64,000 bases of DNA from Phormidium tenue FACHB-1052 (GTDB taxonomy: Bacteria > Cyanobacteriota > Cyanobacteriia > Phormidesmidales > Phormidesmidaceae), in the NCBI RefSeq assembly GCF_014696675.1, contig NZ_JACJQN010000001.1, positions 496,001 through 560,000 of the forward strand, given 5' to 3'. Within the stretch, counting starts at the first letter, position 1. Every line of letters begins with the position of its first letter. Of the stretch, positions 23,507-31,867 are shown in pieces. A program made the translations under genes and the position numbers. The notes under the pieces are model-generated. The model had not been told where the DNA came from. It ran no database searches and saw nothing but the letters and a program-made list of their open reading frames with translations.

Positions 23507-24724
23507 CTAGTGTTCGGTGTTGAGCTTCTCCTCAATTTTGCGGCTGGCCAACGACATGGCGTAGCAGAAGAACCAGTAAATCACCGCTAAGAACAGGTAA
23601 ACCTCGGCGTAGCGCCCCAGATAGGCCGGGTTGGCCAAGATAGATTTACCGATGCCCAGCAGTTCTGCTAGGCCCACAATCGACAGCAGCGTCGTGTCTT
23701 GAAATAGGCTAATAAACTGCCCCACGATCGCCGGAATCGCGATCTTGAGCGCTTGGGGCAGAATGATCAGGCCCAGGGTAGCGGGGGTATTGAGCCCCAA
23801 AGACATAGCGGCCTCGCGCTGGCCGCGAGGCACCGCCTGCAAACCGGCGCGCACGTTTTCGGCCAGGTAGGCGGCGCTAAACAGAGCCAGCGCAATGACC
23901 GCCCGCAAAATGCGATCGGGCCGCGACCCAATCGGCAAAAACAGCGGAATCATCACCTGACCCATAAACAGGAAGGCCACCAGAGGCACCCCTCGCACCA
24001 GCTCAATGTAGGCCGTAGCCAACCAGCGCACCACCGGCAGGGCGCTGCGCCGCCCCAAAGCCAGCAGCAGCCCCAGCGGAAAGCACAGCACAATGCCACT
24101 CACCGCCGTAAACAGGGTTAGAACTAAACCGCCCCAGTCGTTAGTTGAAACTTTGGTCAGCCCAAAGCCGCCGCCTAGCAGCCAGAGAGCAACAAAATAC
24201 GACAAAAACCAGGCTAGCGAGATCCCCTTGCCCACCCCAGGAAACTTGCGCCCAATCTGCCGCCCCGCCGCCGCTGCTCCAGCTACTAGAGCAACCATTG
24301 GCAACAGCTGTAGCGAGCTGGGTCGAGTCGGCGGAAACAGCACAATGAATGCACAAATGCTCCCTAGACCGATTAGCACATTCCGGCTAAACAGGGTGGA
24401 GACATTGCGCCCCAGCACGCCCCATGACAACCCTGCTAACCCACAAATCACGGCCAACAAGGCCCAAATACGAGGATAGAGACCCGAGGGAAAGGTTCCG
24501 GTCATAAACAGACCAAAATTATTGGGTATGACCTGCCATTGGGCGACGGTCAAGGCCCAAAAAACAAGGCGAAAAATACCCCAGCCAAAGATACCGACAA
24601 TGACAATGGTCAGTAGGCTGTTGAACCAGTCGCTAAACAGATTTTTTTTGGCCCAAGCCACTGGCCCTAGGGCCAGCACATCAGGACGTGCAGAGGAGAG
24701 AGAGTCGGGTGTTGCGGAGGTCAT
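23507..24724 (-). CDS. natH: Amino-acid ABC transporter permease (AapM/NatH type)
   Basis: The 405-residue permease has five to eight membrane segments and the BPD_transp_1 EAA loop (YLAENVRAGLQAVPRGQREAAMSLGL). As in AapM, there is a long N-terminal extension with extra helices before the transporter core. It would pair with NatG in the NatFGH/BgtA system for neutral and acidic amino acids. Its start is 3 bases from the natG stop, so the pair is cotranscribed. Confidence 0.88.
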   Translation of the reverse strand: MTSATPDSLSSARPDVLALGPVAWAKKNLFSDWFNSLLTIVIVGIFGWGIFRLVFWALTVAQWQVIPNNFGLFMTGTFPSGLYPRIWALLAVICGLAGLSWGVLGRNVSTLFSRNVLIGLGSICAFIVLFPPTRPSSLQLLPMVALVAGAAAAGRQIGRKFPGVGKGISLAWFLSYFVALWLLGGGFGLTKVSTNDWGGLVLTLFTAVSGIVLCFPLGLLLALGRRSALPVVRWLATAYIELVRGVPLVAFLFMGQVMIPLFLPIGSRPDRILRAVIALALFSAAYLAENVRAGLQAVPRGQREAAMSLGLNTPATLGLIILPQALKIAIPAIVGQFISLFQDTTLLSIVGLAELLGIGKSILANPAYLGRYAEVYLFLAVIYWFFCYAMSLASRKIEEKLNTEH

Positions 24725-24727
24725 AGC

Positions 24728-25906
24728 TTAGCGCTCCTTAAACTGCACAGATCGGTTGAACTGGTTCATCACTACAGTTATGAGTAGACACAGGGTTAAA
24801 TAGGTGGCCATCATGACCACAAAGACTTCAACCGGTCGGCCAGTTTGGTTGTAGGTAGTGGTGGCGATCGAATAAATTTCGGGAAAGGCGATCGCAAAAG
24901 CTAGGCTAGAGTTTTTAGTCAGGTTCATGTACTGACTGTTCATCGGTGGAATAATCACCCGCAGCGCCTGGGGAAACACCACCAGCCGCATCACCATACC
25001 GGCATTTAGCCCGAGGGTGCGGGCAGCTTCCCACTGCCCCTTCGACACCGACTGAATGCCCGCCCGCACAATCTCTGCCACAAAAGCAGAGGTATAGAAC
25101 ACCAGGGCCGTGAGAGAGGCCACATATTCCCGCGACAGACGCAGACCGCCGGTTACGCCACCTCCTTCAACGCCCTCCGGTATAGTCCAATCCATACCCA
25201 GGGTAATAATGGCCAGCCAGACCAACCCCACTACCGCCAGAGCAATGGACTGAGCTTGGCCCCCAACCCCAGTTTCAATGCGAATTTTGGTGCGCCAGCG
25301 CCAGAGATAGAGGGCGGCGATCGCCGCCCCAACCGTAGCCGCAATGCCCAATACCGCCAGCAGCGCACTACTGGCCCAGGGAATATAAACCCCCCGGTTA
25401 TTCAAGAAGGCAAGACCCAGGACCCCGATCTGCGCTTCGGGCCGGGGCAGCGCGCCAAAGATGGCAAAGTACCAAAAAAACAGCTGAAGCAGCAGCGGAA
25501 TATTTTGCACCAGCCCCACATAGAGACGGCTGAGCTTTTGCAACAGCCAATTCTTAGAAAAGCTCGCCACCCCAGCCACTACGCCCAGCAGAGTGGTCAA
25601 AACAATACCGCCTACTACCAGGGTCAAGGTATTGCCCAGGCCCACCATCAGCGCCCGCCAGTAGGGATCGTTAGGGCGGTATTGAATCAAACTTTCGCCA
25701 ATGCTAAAGCCAGCCGGGTTCCGCAAAAAGCTAAAGCCAAAGGCCCGCCCCTGCTGAATCAGGTTGCGGTTCAAATTGCCCAGGAAAAAGCTCAACAAGA
25801 GCAGGACAACGATCAGCGTAATTACCTGGAAGGCGATCTTCCAAAAGCGCTCATCTCGCAGCATTGCCTTAAGGTCAAAGGTTTTGCTGCCGCTATCGTG
25901 GGCCAT
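24728..25906 (-). CDS. natG: Amino-acid ABC transporter permease (AapQ/NatG type)
   Basis: The 392-residue permease has an AapQ-like layout: an N-terminal helix, a large loop and transmembrane core with EAA loop FVAEIVRAGIQSVSKGQWEAARTLGL and RVIIPPMNSQYMNLTKNSSLA. It is the partner of NatH, forming the membrane channel. Upstream, 11 bp direct repeats (25924-25949) and a terminator (26030-26056) separate it from the binding-protein gene. Confidence 0.88.
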   Translation of the reverse strand: MAHDSGSKTFDLKAMLRDERFWKIAFQVITLIVVLLLLSFFLGNLNRNLIQQGRAFGFSFLRNPAGFSIGESLIQYRPNDPYWRALMVGLGNTLTLVVGGIVLTTLLGVVAGVASFSKNWLLQKLSRLYVGLVQNIPLLLQLFFWYFAIFGALPRPEAQIGVLGLAFLNNRGVYIPWASSALLAVLGIAATVGAAIAALYLWRWRTKIRIETGVGGQAQSIALAVVGLVWLAIITLGMDWTIPEGVEGGGVTGGLRLSREYVASLTALVFYTSAFVAEIVRAGIQSVSKGQWEAARTLGLNAGMVMRLVVFPQALRVIIPPMNSQYMNLTKNSSLAFAIAFPEIYSIATTTYNQTGRPVEVFVVMMATYLTLCLLITVVMNQFNRSVQFKER

Positions 25907-25923
25907 TTACGTCACCTGTGGTG

Positions 25924-25949
25924 TATCAGTGCAAGGTATATCAGTGCAA
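25924..25949. repeat. Direct repeat before natG
   Basis: TATCAGTGCAA is present twice (25924-25934 and 25939-25949), 15 bases apart from start to start, ending 17 bases before the natG start on the plus-strand scale. It may be a regulator site in the natG leader. Confidence 0.4.
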
Positions 25950-26029
25950 AGGGAGCAGTTCTGGCGCTGTAAGCAAAATAATCTAAGAGCGATGTCAAGA
26001 AAAGTTCAATTTGTTACAAGGATTTATGA

Positions 26030-26056
26030 AAAAGGCGCAGTCGAGCTGCGCCTTTT
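26030..26056 (-). terminator. Terminator between natF and natG
   Basis: A perfect 11 bp stem AAAAGGCGCAG (26030-26040)/CTGCGCCTTTT (26046-26056) with a 5-base loop ends in TTTTT when read on the minus strand. It is about 70 bases after the natF stop and would favour higher expression of the binding protein than of the permeases. Confidence 0.75.
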
Positions 26057-26124
26057 GACAGGGTTAATCGGGAGTAGAGGGTTTCGGTGAGAGCTAAAGA
26101 CTCCCACCGAGCAGCGGGCGTTCC

Positions 26125-27180
26125 CTAGCGGAAGGGGGGAGAGTACATCAGGCCACCCTCGCTCCACAACGCATTTTGGCCACGCTCTAGGGCAAACTCA
26201 GAGTCAGCGCCGACGTTGCGATCGTAGACTTCGCCGTAGTTACCCACTTGGGTAATCACCTGCACCATGAAGTCGTTGGGCAGCCCCATATCGGTGCCCA
26301 GAGTGCCCTCTTGTCCCAGGAAGCGGGCAATGTCAGGGTTTTCAGTAGCTTCAAAGGTGGCAATATTCTCAGAGGTAATGCCAAACTCTTCGGCCTGGAT
26401 CAACCCATAGGTGACCCATTTGACAACGTCATACCACGCAGAATCGTTGTTGGTGGTTACAGGCCCCAGGGGCTCTTTAGACATCGTGACTTCGAGCAGG
26501 GTGTGCTCGTCGGGGTTGGGTAGGGTGCTGCGGCGAGCCACTAGCTGCGATTTGTCAGAGGTCATGCCCTCGCAGCGGCCTTCGTCGTAGGCCGCGTAGG
26601 CGGCATCGGCATCCTGAAACACCACCGGCTCAAAATCAACATTGAGCTGGCGCATTTGGTCAGTTAGGTTGAGCTCAGTGGTGGTACCGGTCTCCACGCA
26701 GATGGCCTTACCGGCAAAATCTTCCAGGCCAGCGATGCCGCTGTCTGCACGCACCAACATGCCCTGGCCATCGAAGAAGGTAGTAGGCGCAAACTCAAGG
26801 CCCACGCTGGTGTCCCGGCTGATGGTCCAGGTGGTGTTGCGCGAAAGCATATCAACTTCACCGCCCGAGAGAGCCGTAAAGCGCTCAGTCGAGTCTAACC
26901 GGCGATATTCTACGGCTTCGGCATCGCCCAAAACGGCAGCGGCTACGGCCTTACAGATATCGACATCAAGACCGGTGTAGGTGCCGCTTTCATCCACAAA
27001 GCTAAAGCCCGGAATACCACCATCCACGCCACAGATCAGCTGTCCACGCCCTTTGACGACATCGAGACGGCCCCCACCTGCGGGAGCGGCTTCCCCATCG
27101 CCTGTGGCGGTAGTGGTTCCGCCACCACAGGCGGCCAGCGTTAGCCCGAGGGCAGCTGCGAGTAAACCCCACTTGCGCAT
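26125..27180 (-). CDS. natF: Amino-acid ABC transporter substrate-binding lipoprotein
   Basis: A 351-residue family 3 binding protein of the AapJ type. The signal peptide ends in a lipobox (LTLAACGGG, Cys18), followed by a Gly/Ala-rich linker and the PBP fold with LICGVDGGIPGFSFVDESGTYTGLDVDICKAVAAA, DGQGMLV and the hinge CEGMTSDKSQL. It captures amino acids outside the inner membrane for NatGH/BgtA. A GAGG site precedes the ATG. A 19 bp perfect hairpin lies 41 bases upstream. Confidence 0.93.
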   Translation of the reverse strand: MRKWGLLAAALGLTLAACGGGTTTATGDGEAAPAGGGRLDVVKGRGQLICGVDGGIPGFSFVDESGTYTGLDVDICKAVAAAVLGDAEAVEYRRLDSTERFTALSGGEVDMLSRNTTWTISRDTSVGLEFAPTTFFDGQGMLVRADSGIAGLEDFAGKAICVETGTTTELNLTDQMRQLNVDFEPVVFQDADAAYAAYDEGRCEGMTSDKSQLVARRSTLPNPDEHTLLEVTMSKEPLGPVTTNNDSAWYDVVKWVTYGLIQAEEFGITSENIATFEATENPDIARFLGQEGTLGTDMGLPNDFMVQVITQVGNYGEVYDRNVGADSEFALERGQNALWSEGGLMYSPPFR

Positions 27181-27220
27181 GAATTAATCCTCACTCACAA
27201 AAGACACTGCAAAACTTATA

Positions 27221-27272
27221 CCCAAACCGTTGGAGTGTTGCACTGGGTTAACACTCCAACGGTTTGGGTTTT
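27221..27272. terminator. 19 bp perfect hairpin between the small conserved gene and natF
   Basis: 27221-27239 pairs without mismatch with 27250-27268 around a 10-base loop. On the plus strand it is followed by TTTT; on the minus strand by TATAAGTTTT. It lies after the stop of the minus-strand gene at 27369 and before natF, so it is a terminator for the first or a leader element of the second. Confidence 0.6.
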
Positions 27273-27368
27273 CATTTTGCATCAAAGATAACAATATACT
27301 GGCGGGGAGTCCAAACCCATCTGGATCCGTCTGGCTTGACGGTCTAACTTACGCCGCGTGATACTAAT

Positions 27369-27578
27369 TTAGTGCTCCTGCGCCAGGTCGCGAATTAGGG
27401 GGATTTTGTCGCGAATGTAGTGATGAAGCTGATCGGCTTCGGATTGATTGATTGGCTGCTGCCCAACAAATTGCTCTAACAGCCAGCACACTAAACCATG
27501 GTCATCTAGAGCGAGAAGATGACTGCTCTGGGACCGTTCTACCAAAGACCACAGGTGTCTCAGAAGCTGAGGGTTCAT
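27369..27578 (-). CDS. Small conserved cyanobacterial protein
   Basis: A 69-residue hypothetical protein (MNPQLLRHLWSLVERSQSSH...RDKIPLIRDLAQEH). It appears all-helical with no membrane segment or cysteine. I recognise a similar short cyanobacterial family but know no function. The ATG at 27578 is preferred; an upstream ATG at 27626 would add 16 poorly conserved residues. It follows comF on the same strand with a 101-base gap. Confidence 0.6.
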   Translation of the reverse strand: MNPQLLRHLWSLVERSQSSHLLALDDHGLVCWLLEQFVGQQPINQSEADQLHHYIRDKIPLIRDLAQEH

Positions 27579-27679
27579 AGCAGCTGTTAATAATTTCTTT
27601 AGATTTATACTAGAGCATTGACTCACTGGCGCAACAGGGTCAATAGATTATTAATATTTCCTAAGGAAGCTATAGCCAT

Positions 27680-28423
27680 CTATCTTGGGTTCGAAGTTTT
27701 TTTAGTCTCGGTGGAAGCTGCCCAGGCCGTGGGACGAGCGACGGTGCAGATGCCCTCTACAGCGATGCCGCTGCGCCGCAGAGCCTGGGCTGCCGATTGA
27801 GCAGTGGCTCCGGTGGTGAAGATATCGTCGAGCAGCCAGACCGTAGATCGTTGGAGCGCCTTGACTTGGGCTGAGTTAACGGCAAAGGCCTGATCCAGAT
27901 TTTGCTGGCGGCTGCAACGGTCGAGGCTGTGCTGGGCCTGGGTAGCCTGCACGCGCACTAGGCCATGGCTGTAGAGCGGCAGCCCAGTCAGCCGACAAAA
28001 CCACTGGCCGATCAGGTCGGCTTGGTTAAAGCCCCGTTGCTGCAATCGGGTGGGGTGGAGGGGAATGGGGACGATCGCCACCGGACGAGCCTGTTCCCTA
28101 GAATGAGGGTTGTGATCGAGCCAAGTTTGCCCTAGCTCGGTGCCCAAAAACTGCGCTAGTCCCGTGTGGCCATTGTATTTGAGGCTGCCGATCGCCTGAC
28201 GCAGGCTGTCTTCGTAGCGCCCCCAGCTCAGTACTGTCAAATCTGGAATACTGCGATCGCAGGGTGTTGGCGACTGGCACTGACGCACCTGGCGGCAGCA
28301 GCCGGAGCAGAGCACGGCCGCTGTTGATCGCTGACACAGGGGGCAAGGCTCGGCCAAAAACAGGCTGAGCAGCTGGCGTTTGCCCTGGCCGAGCCAGGTC
28401 TGAATAGAGGAGCGGCTGTGCAT
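27680..28423 (-). CDS. comF: ComF-family phosphoribosyltransferase-like protein
   Basis: A 247-residue protein with an N-terminal four-cysteine knuckle (CPLCQRST...CSGCC) and a phosphoribosyltransferase domain whose PRPP loop reads VWLLDDIFTTGATAQSAAQAL. ComF proteins take part in DNA uptake in naturally competent bacteria; in cyanobacteria comF is needed for transformation. The ATG at 28423 matches the family start; the frame is open further upstream to 28528 without conserved residues. Confidence 0.88.
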   Translation of the reverse strand: MHSRSSIQTWLGQGKRQLLSLFLAEPCPLCQRSTAAVLCSGCCRQVRQCQSPTPCDRSIPDLTVLSWGRYEDSLRQAIGSLKYNGHTGLAQFLGTELGQTWLDHNPHSREQARPVAIVPIPLHPTRLQQRGFNQADLIGQWFCRLTGLPLYSHGLVRVQATQAQHSLDRCSRQQNLDQAFAVNSAQVKALQRSTVWLLDDIFTTGATAQSAAQALRRSGIAVEGICTVARPTAWAASTETKKTSNPR

Positions 28424-28757
28424 GCGATCTGCCCTAATAGCTAATGGCCGAGATGGCGCTGGATCTATTGTCAGAGCCACAGCGGGCAGAGACGAGGGTA
28501 GAAATAGGGATCTCTGGTGGGAAAGCACCCTATCCCACTAGCAGGGTAGAGGGCGAAGACGATGGCCATCGCGTAAACTCATAGATATAAGATATTGACT
28601 TCAATAAAGCGCTTCGTTGCGATCGCCCCTGGGCACTGCCAGTCGAGAGTTGGGGCAGGCTAAGCAGCCGCAGGGGCTAGCGGTGCTGGCGTTATAAAAC
28701 CGAATACCTTGGCCACCTCCCTCACGCGACCGCTGAGGACTAGCCCTGTACCCCAGA

Positions 28758-31121
28758 ATGACCTGGCTTCGACAACTGCACACGCTGGACATCGCTGATC
28801 TGCGGGCCGTCGGGCAGAAAGCATATTATCTGGGCTTGCTCAAGCAGCAGGGGCTGCCTGTGGCTCAAGGTTGCGTACTGACGGCAGCGGCCTGGCACCA
28901 CAGTCTAGAGCAGATGGCCTGGCCCAACGGCGATGGTGATCGGCTGGCTTCAGTGTGTCAAAACGGATTCAGAACCCTCCAGCAGAGCAGCCAGCAATGG
29001 CAAAAAGCTCTGCGAGACATTCCTGCGATCGCGGCGATCGCAGACAGTGGGTTAGATTGTCCCGAGCCCGATGGGTTTATTCCTGCCGCCTGGATGCTGC
29101 GCGCATCGCTTTGGGTAGACACGCTGGGTTTGAACCAGGCAAAGGCGTCTAGACTGCTAAGCCCAGGCCTGTTGTCGGCCCAGATTGAATCTGACTGGGC
29201 AAATCTAGCCGGGGCGCTGCCACAGTTTTGGAGCCAAGCGCTAACGGCTCGCTGTCTACCCGTCTGGGATCTCCACTGCAAGCGGCTGCGTGATCTCAGC
29301 CTGGCTACGCTGATTATGCCGGTATATCCAGCCCTGGTGTCAGGCACGCTCATTCTGAGCCAAGAGCAAATTACTGTGACGGCGGTAGTGGGGCTAGGCA
29401 TGGCCCTCACCCAGGGAGAAGCCATTCCAGCCTGCTGCTGGATCAGCCCCGGCCAAGTAGCCTCAGCGACTTGGCTACCAGGGTTTCAGGAGCGCATTTA
29501 CCAGCTCAGGCCCGCCTCTAAGTACCGCCCCCGCCCATTGGCCAGTGCCCAACCCATTCAGGTGATCGATCGCGATCGCCCCGAGCTGACCGCCCCCCTC
29601 ACCCAAGACCAGCTCGTCCGTCTAGTGCAGGTTGCAGAACGGGCTCAAACGGCTCTGGGTGGAATTGGGGCACGTCTAGAATGGCTGCTACACCCCAGCG
29701 CCAACCCCGACCAGCCCACCTTGATCATCACCGAAGCCGCCCCTTGGCCCGCCCCGTCGGTGACGGCCCCCGCCCCAGAGCGACCACCCCCAACCCGGGC
29801 TCGGTCGCAGCCCCCGCTACTGCCCTTGGCCAGCACGGTCGTACGCGGTATTGGGGCGGCAGCGGGGTGCATTCAAGGGGTTGCCGTAGTCGCCCAACGG
29901 CCCCAAGACTTACCGAAACCCCTCCCTGAGGGCTGCATCGTGGTGCTACCCGACCTGCAGCCCGATGTCTTCTTTCAGCTGCCGTCGGTGGCGGGCATTG
30001 TCACCGAGCGCGGCGGTGCCACTTGCCACGCGGCTATTTTGGCGAGAGAGGTCGGCATTCCGGCGGTAGTGGGTGCGCCCCAAGCCACCCAGCTGCTCGA
30101 CAACGGCATGGTGCTCTGGCTCGACGGCGATCGCGGTGTAGTCTATGGCCTCACCGATGAGGCAGCGGCCTCGTTTCGCCCCCCGGTGGCCCCGGTGCCT
30201 GAACCGCTACCCACCAATCAACCGGGCCGCTACCATCGGCTACGTACCCAGGTCATGGTCAACCTCAGCCAGCGCCAGGGCTTAGCCAACCTGTCTCTCA
30301 ACCATGTAGCGGGCATTGGCCTACTGCGATCGGAATGGCTCTTGCTGGAGGTGTTAGAGGGCCGCCACCCCTGGGATTGGGTCAACCGGGGCCAGGAAGC
30401 AGAGCTGCAAAGTCGACTGGTGCAGCAGTTAGAGCCAATTTTGCAGACCCTAGGGCCTAGAACCCTGCGCTATCGCAGCCTCGATCTGCGATCGCACGAA
30501 TGGCAGGCCCTCCGAGGCAGCCCTCCGGTAGAACCCAACCCAATGCTGGGGCTGCGCGGCACCCTGAGCTACGACATTGACGATCGCCTATTTCAGGTCG
30601 AGCTAGGGGCATTAGCCACTCTGCAACGGGCTGGCCATGGCAACCTACAGCTAATTTTGCCCTTTGTGCGCAGCGTCGAAGAAGCCATTACCTGTCGCCA
30701 GCGGGTCGAGCGGGCCGGCCTCACCGACGTCACCGGCTTTGCCCTGTGGATTATGGCCGAGGTGCCCTCGGTGTTATTTTTGCTGCCCGCCTACGCCCAG
30801 GCCGGTATTCAGGGCATTGCCATTGGATCTAACGACCTTACCCAACTGCTGCTGGCCATCGATCGCGACCAGCCCACCATGGCTTCCGCCTATGACGAGC
30901 GCCACCCGGTCGTGCGCCTGGCCATGGCCCACCTGGTGCAGGAGGCCCGCCGCAACGGCTTGCTCTGCTCGATCTGCGGCCAGGCTCCAGTGCGTCACCC
31001 TGAACTGATTGCCGATCTAGTCGGCTGGGGAATTAACTCCATTTCGGTAGAAGCGGCGGCGCTGCCGTTTACGCTGGAGGCGATTTGGCAGGCGGAGAAT
31101 GGTGGAGGGAGTGGGGGGTGA
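28758..31121 (+). CDS. PEP-synthase/PEP-utilising-enzyme-like protein
   Basis: A 787-residue protein with the three-part layout of phosphoenolpyruvate synthase: N-terminal half, mobile domain with the phospho-histidine motif ERGGATCHAAILAREVGIPA, and C-terminal TIM barrel ending in CSICGQAPVRHPELIADLVGWGINSIS. The barrel and His motif look intact. The N-terminal ATP-grasp half is poorly conserved: it starts like PpsA (VGQKAYYLGLLKQQGLPV) but lacks the normal RSSA and ATP-loop blocks (LRASLW remains). It is therefore a PEP-binding enzyme of uncertain reaction. Its stop codon sits inside a G-rich repeat. Confidence 0.75.
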   Translation: MTWLRQLHTLDIADLRAVGQKAYYLGLLKQQGLPVAQGCVLTAAAWHHSLEQMAWPNGDGDRLASVCQNGFRTLQQSSQQWQKALRDIPAIAAIADSGLDCPEPDGFIPAAWMLRASLWVDTLGLNQAKASRLLSPGLLSAQIESDWANLAGALPQFWSQALTARCLPVWDLHCKRLRDLSLATLIMPVYPALVSGTLILSQEQITVTAVVGLGMALTQGEAIPACCWISPGQVASATWLPGFQERIYQLRPASKYRPRPLASAQPIQVIDRDRPELTAPLTQDQLVRLVQVAERAQTALGGIGARLEWLLHPSANPDQPTLIITEAAPWPAPSVTAPAPERPPPTRARSQPPLLPLASTVVRGIGAAAGCIQGVAVVAQRPQDLPKPLPEGCIVVLPDLQPDVFFQLPSVAGIVTERGGATCHAAILAREVGIPAVVGAPQATQLLDNGMVLWLDGDRGVVYGLTDEAAASFRPPVAPVPEPLPTNQPGRYHRLRTQVMVNLSQRQGLANLSLNHVAGIGLLRSEWLLLEVLEGRHPWDWVNRGQEAELQSRLVQQLEPILQTLGPRTLRYRSLDLRSHEWQALRGSPPVEPNPMLGLRGTLSYDIDDRLFQVELGALATLQRAGHGNLQLILPFVRSVEEAITCRQRVERAGLTDVTGFALWIMAEVPSVLFLLPAYAQAGIQGIAIGSNDLTQLLLAIDRDQPTMASAYDERHPVVRLAMAHLVQEARRNGLLCSICGQAPVRHPELIADLVGWGINSISVEAAALPFTLEAIWQAENGGGSGG

Positions 31122-31141
31122 GGGAGTTGGGGGGGTGGGGG
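31107..31141 (+). repeat. G-rich repeat with G-quadruplex potential over a stop codon
   Basis: Five runs of three or more G's (GGG, GGGGGG, GGG, GGGGGGG, GGGGG) within 35 bases span the stop codon at 31119-31121 of the PEP-synthase-like gene. It encodes the terminal Gly-Gly-Gly-Ser-Gly-Gly. A run of eight T's follows a few bases later. On the minus strand it matches the C-rich repeat at 33530-33592. Confidence 0.6.
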
Positions 31142-31257
31142 AGTTGTTTTTTTTAGAGAATAGGAGGGATAGGGAAGTGTCATCTTGGCTTGGGGGATTG
31201 GCCCAACAACCGGACAGATGACCGATAATAACAACGTTGTGCAGACCATTACCCCCT

Positions 31258-31722
31258 ATGTCTCTTCCTTCTAACCTCGCCACCCTAGACGGTGCCCCTT
31301 TAGCCCCCGACGTGCTAGCCGACAAGGTGATTCTCTTTGTGAATGTGGCTAGCAAATGTGGCCTGACGCCCCAGTACAGTGGTCTAGTGGAGCTGGATAA
31401 GGCCTATGGCGATCGCGGCCTTGTGATCGTGGGCGTGCCCTGCAACCAGTTTGGCAAGCAAGAGCCCGGCAGCCCTGAGGAAATCAAAGACTTCACCAAA
31501 ACCAAGTACGACGTTGACTTTACCCTGCTCGAAAAGCAGGATGTCAACGGCCCCGATCGCAGCCCCCTCTACCAGTTTCTCGTTGGCGACGGCCCCGACA
31601 TCGGCTGGAACTTTGGCAAGTTTTTGGTCGGTCGCGACGGCCAGGTAATCGAGCGCTTTGAGCCTCAAACCCCTCCCAACGACCCGGCTCTCAAAGCTGC
31701 GATCGAGCAGGCGTTGGGCTAG
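31258..31722 (+). CDS. gpx: Glutathione peroxidase-family protein
   Basis: A 154-residue thiol peroxidase of the GPx family. The peroxidatic residue is cysteine in NVASKCGLT (not selenocysteine), with the partner Gln in CNQFGKQEPG and Trp-Asn in GWNFGKFLV. The second conserved cysteine is CNQFG. Cyanobacterial members use NADPH or thioredoxin to reduce lipid hydroperoxides. I choose the ATG at 31258 (MSLPSNLATLDG); an earlier ATG at 31237 adds seven residues. A strong 18 bp hairpin follows before the convergent csaB gene. Confidence 0.92.
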   Translation: MSLPSNLATLDGAPLAPDVLADKVILFVNVASKCGLTPQYSGLVELDKAYGDRGLVIVGVPCNQFGKQEPGSPEEIKDFTKTKYDVDFTLLEKQDVNGPDRSPLYQFLVGDGPDIGWNFGKFLVGRDGQVIERFEPQTPPNDPALKAAIEQALG

Positions 31723-31770
31723 AGTGCGATCGCGTTCAAACAGCATTTCTAGGCCAAAGCAATTCAGCGC

Positions 31771-31814
31771 AGGTTTACAGGTTGAACCACTCAAACGGTT
31801 CAACCTGTAAACCT
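31771..31814. terminator. 18 bp perfect hairpin between gpx and csaB
   Basis: AGGTTTACAGGTTGAACC (31771-31788) is perfectly repeated in inverse at 31797-31814 with an 8-base loop. It lies between convergent genes and is the likely end of both transcripts, though neither side has a strong T-run. Confidence 0.6.
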
Positions 31815-31867
31815 CAACGGCAAAGTCAGGGCTTTGCGATCGGCTCAAACCTTCGCCGAGGCCAGAA

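Noticed and set aside
27181-27368. NtcA site (GTA-N8-TAC) before natF
   Set aside because: I looked for it on both strands and found no match.
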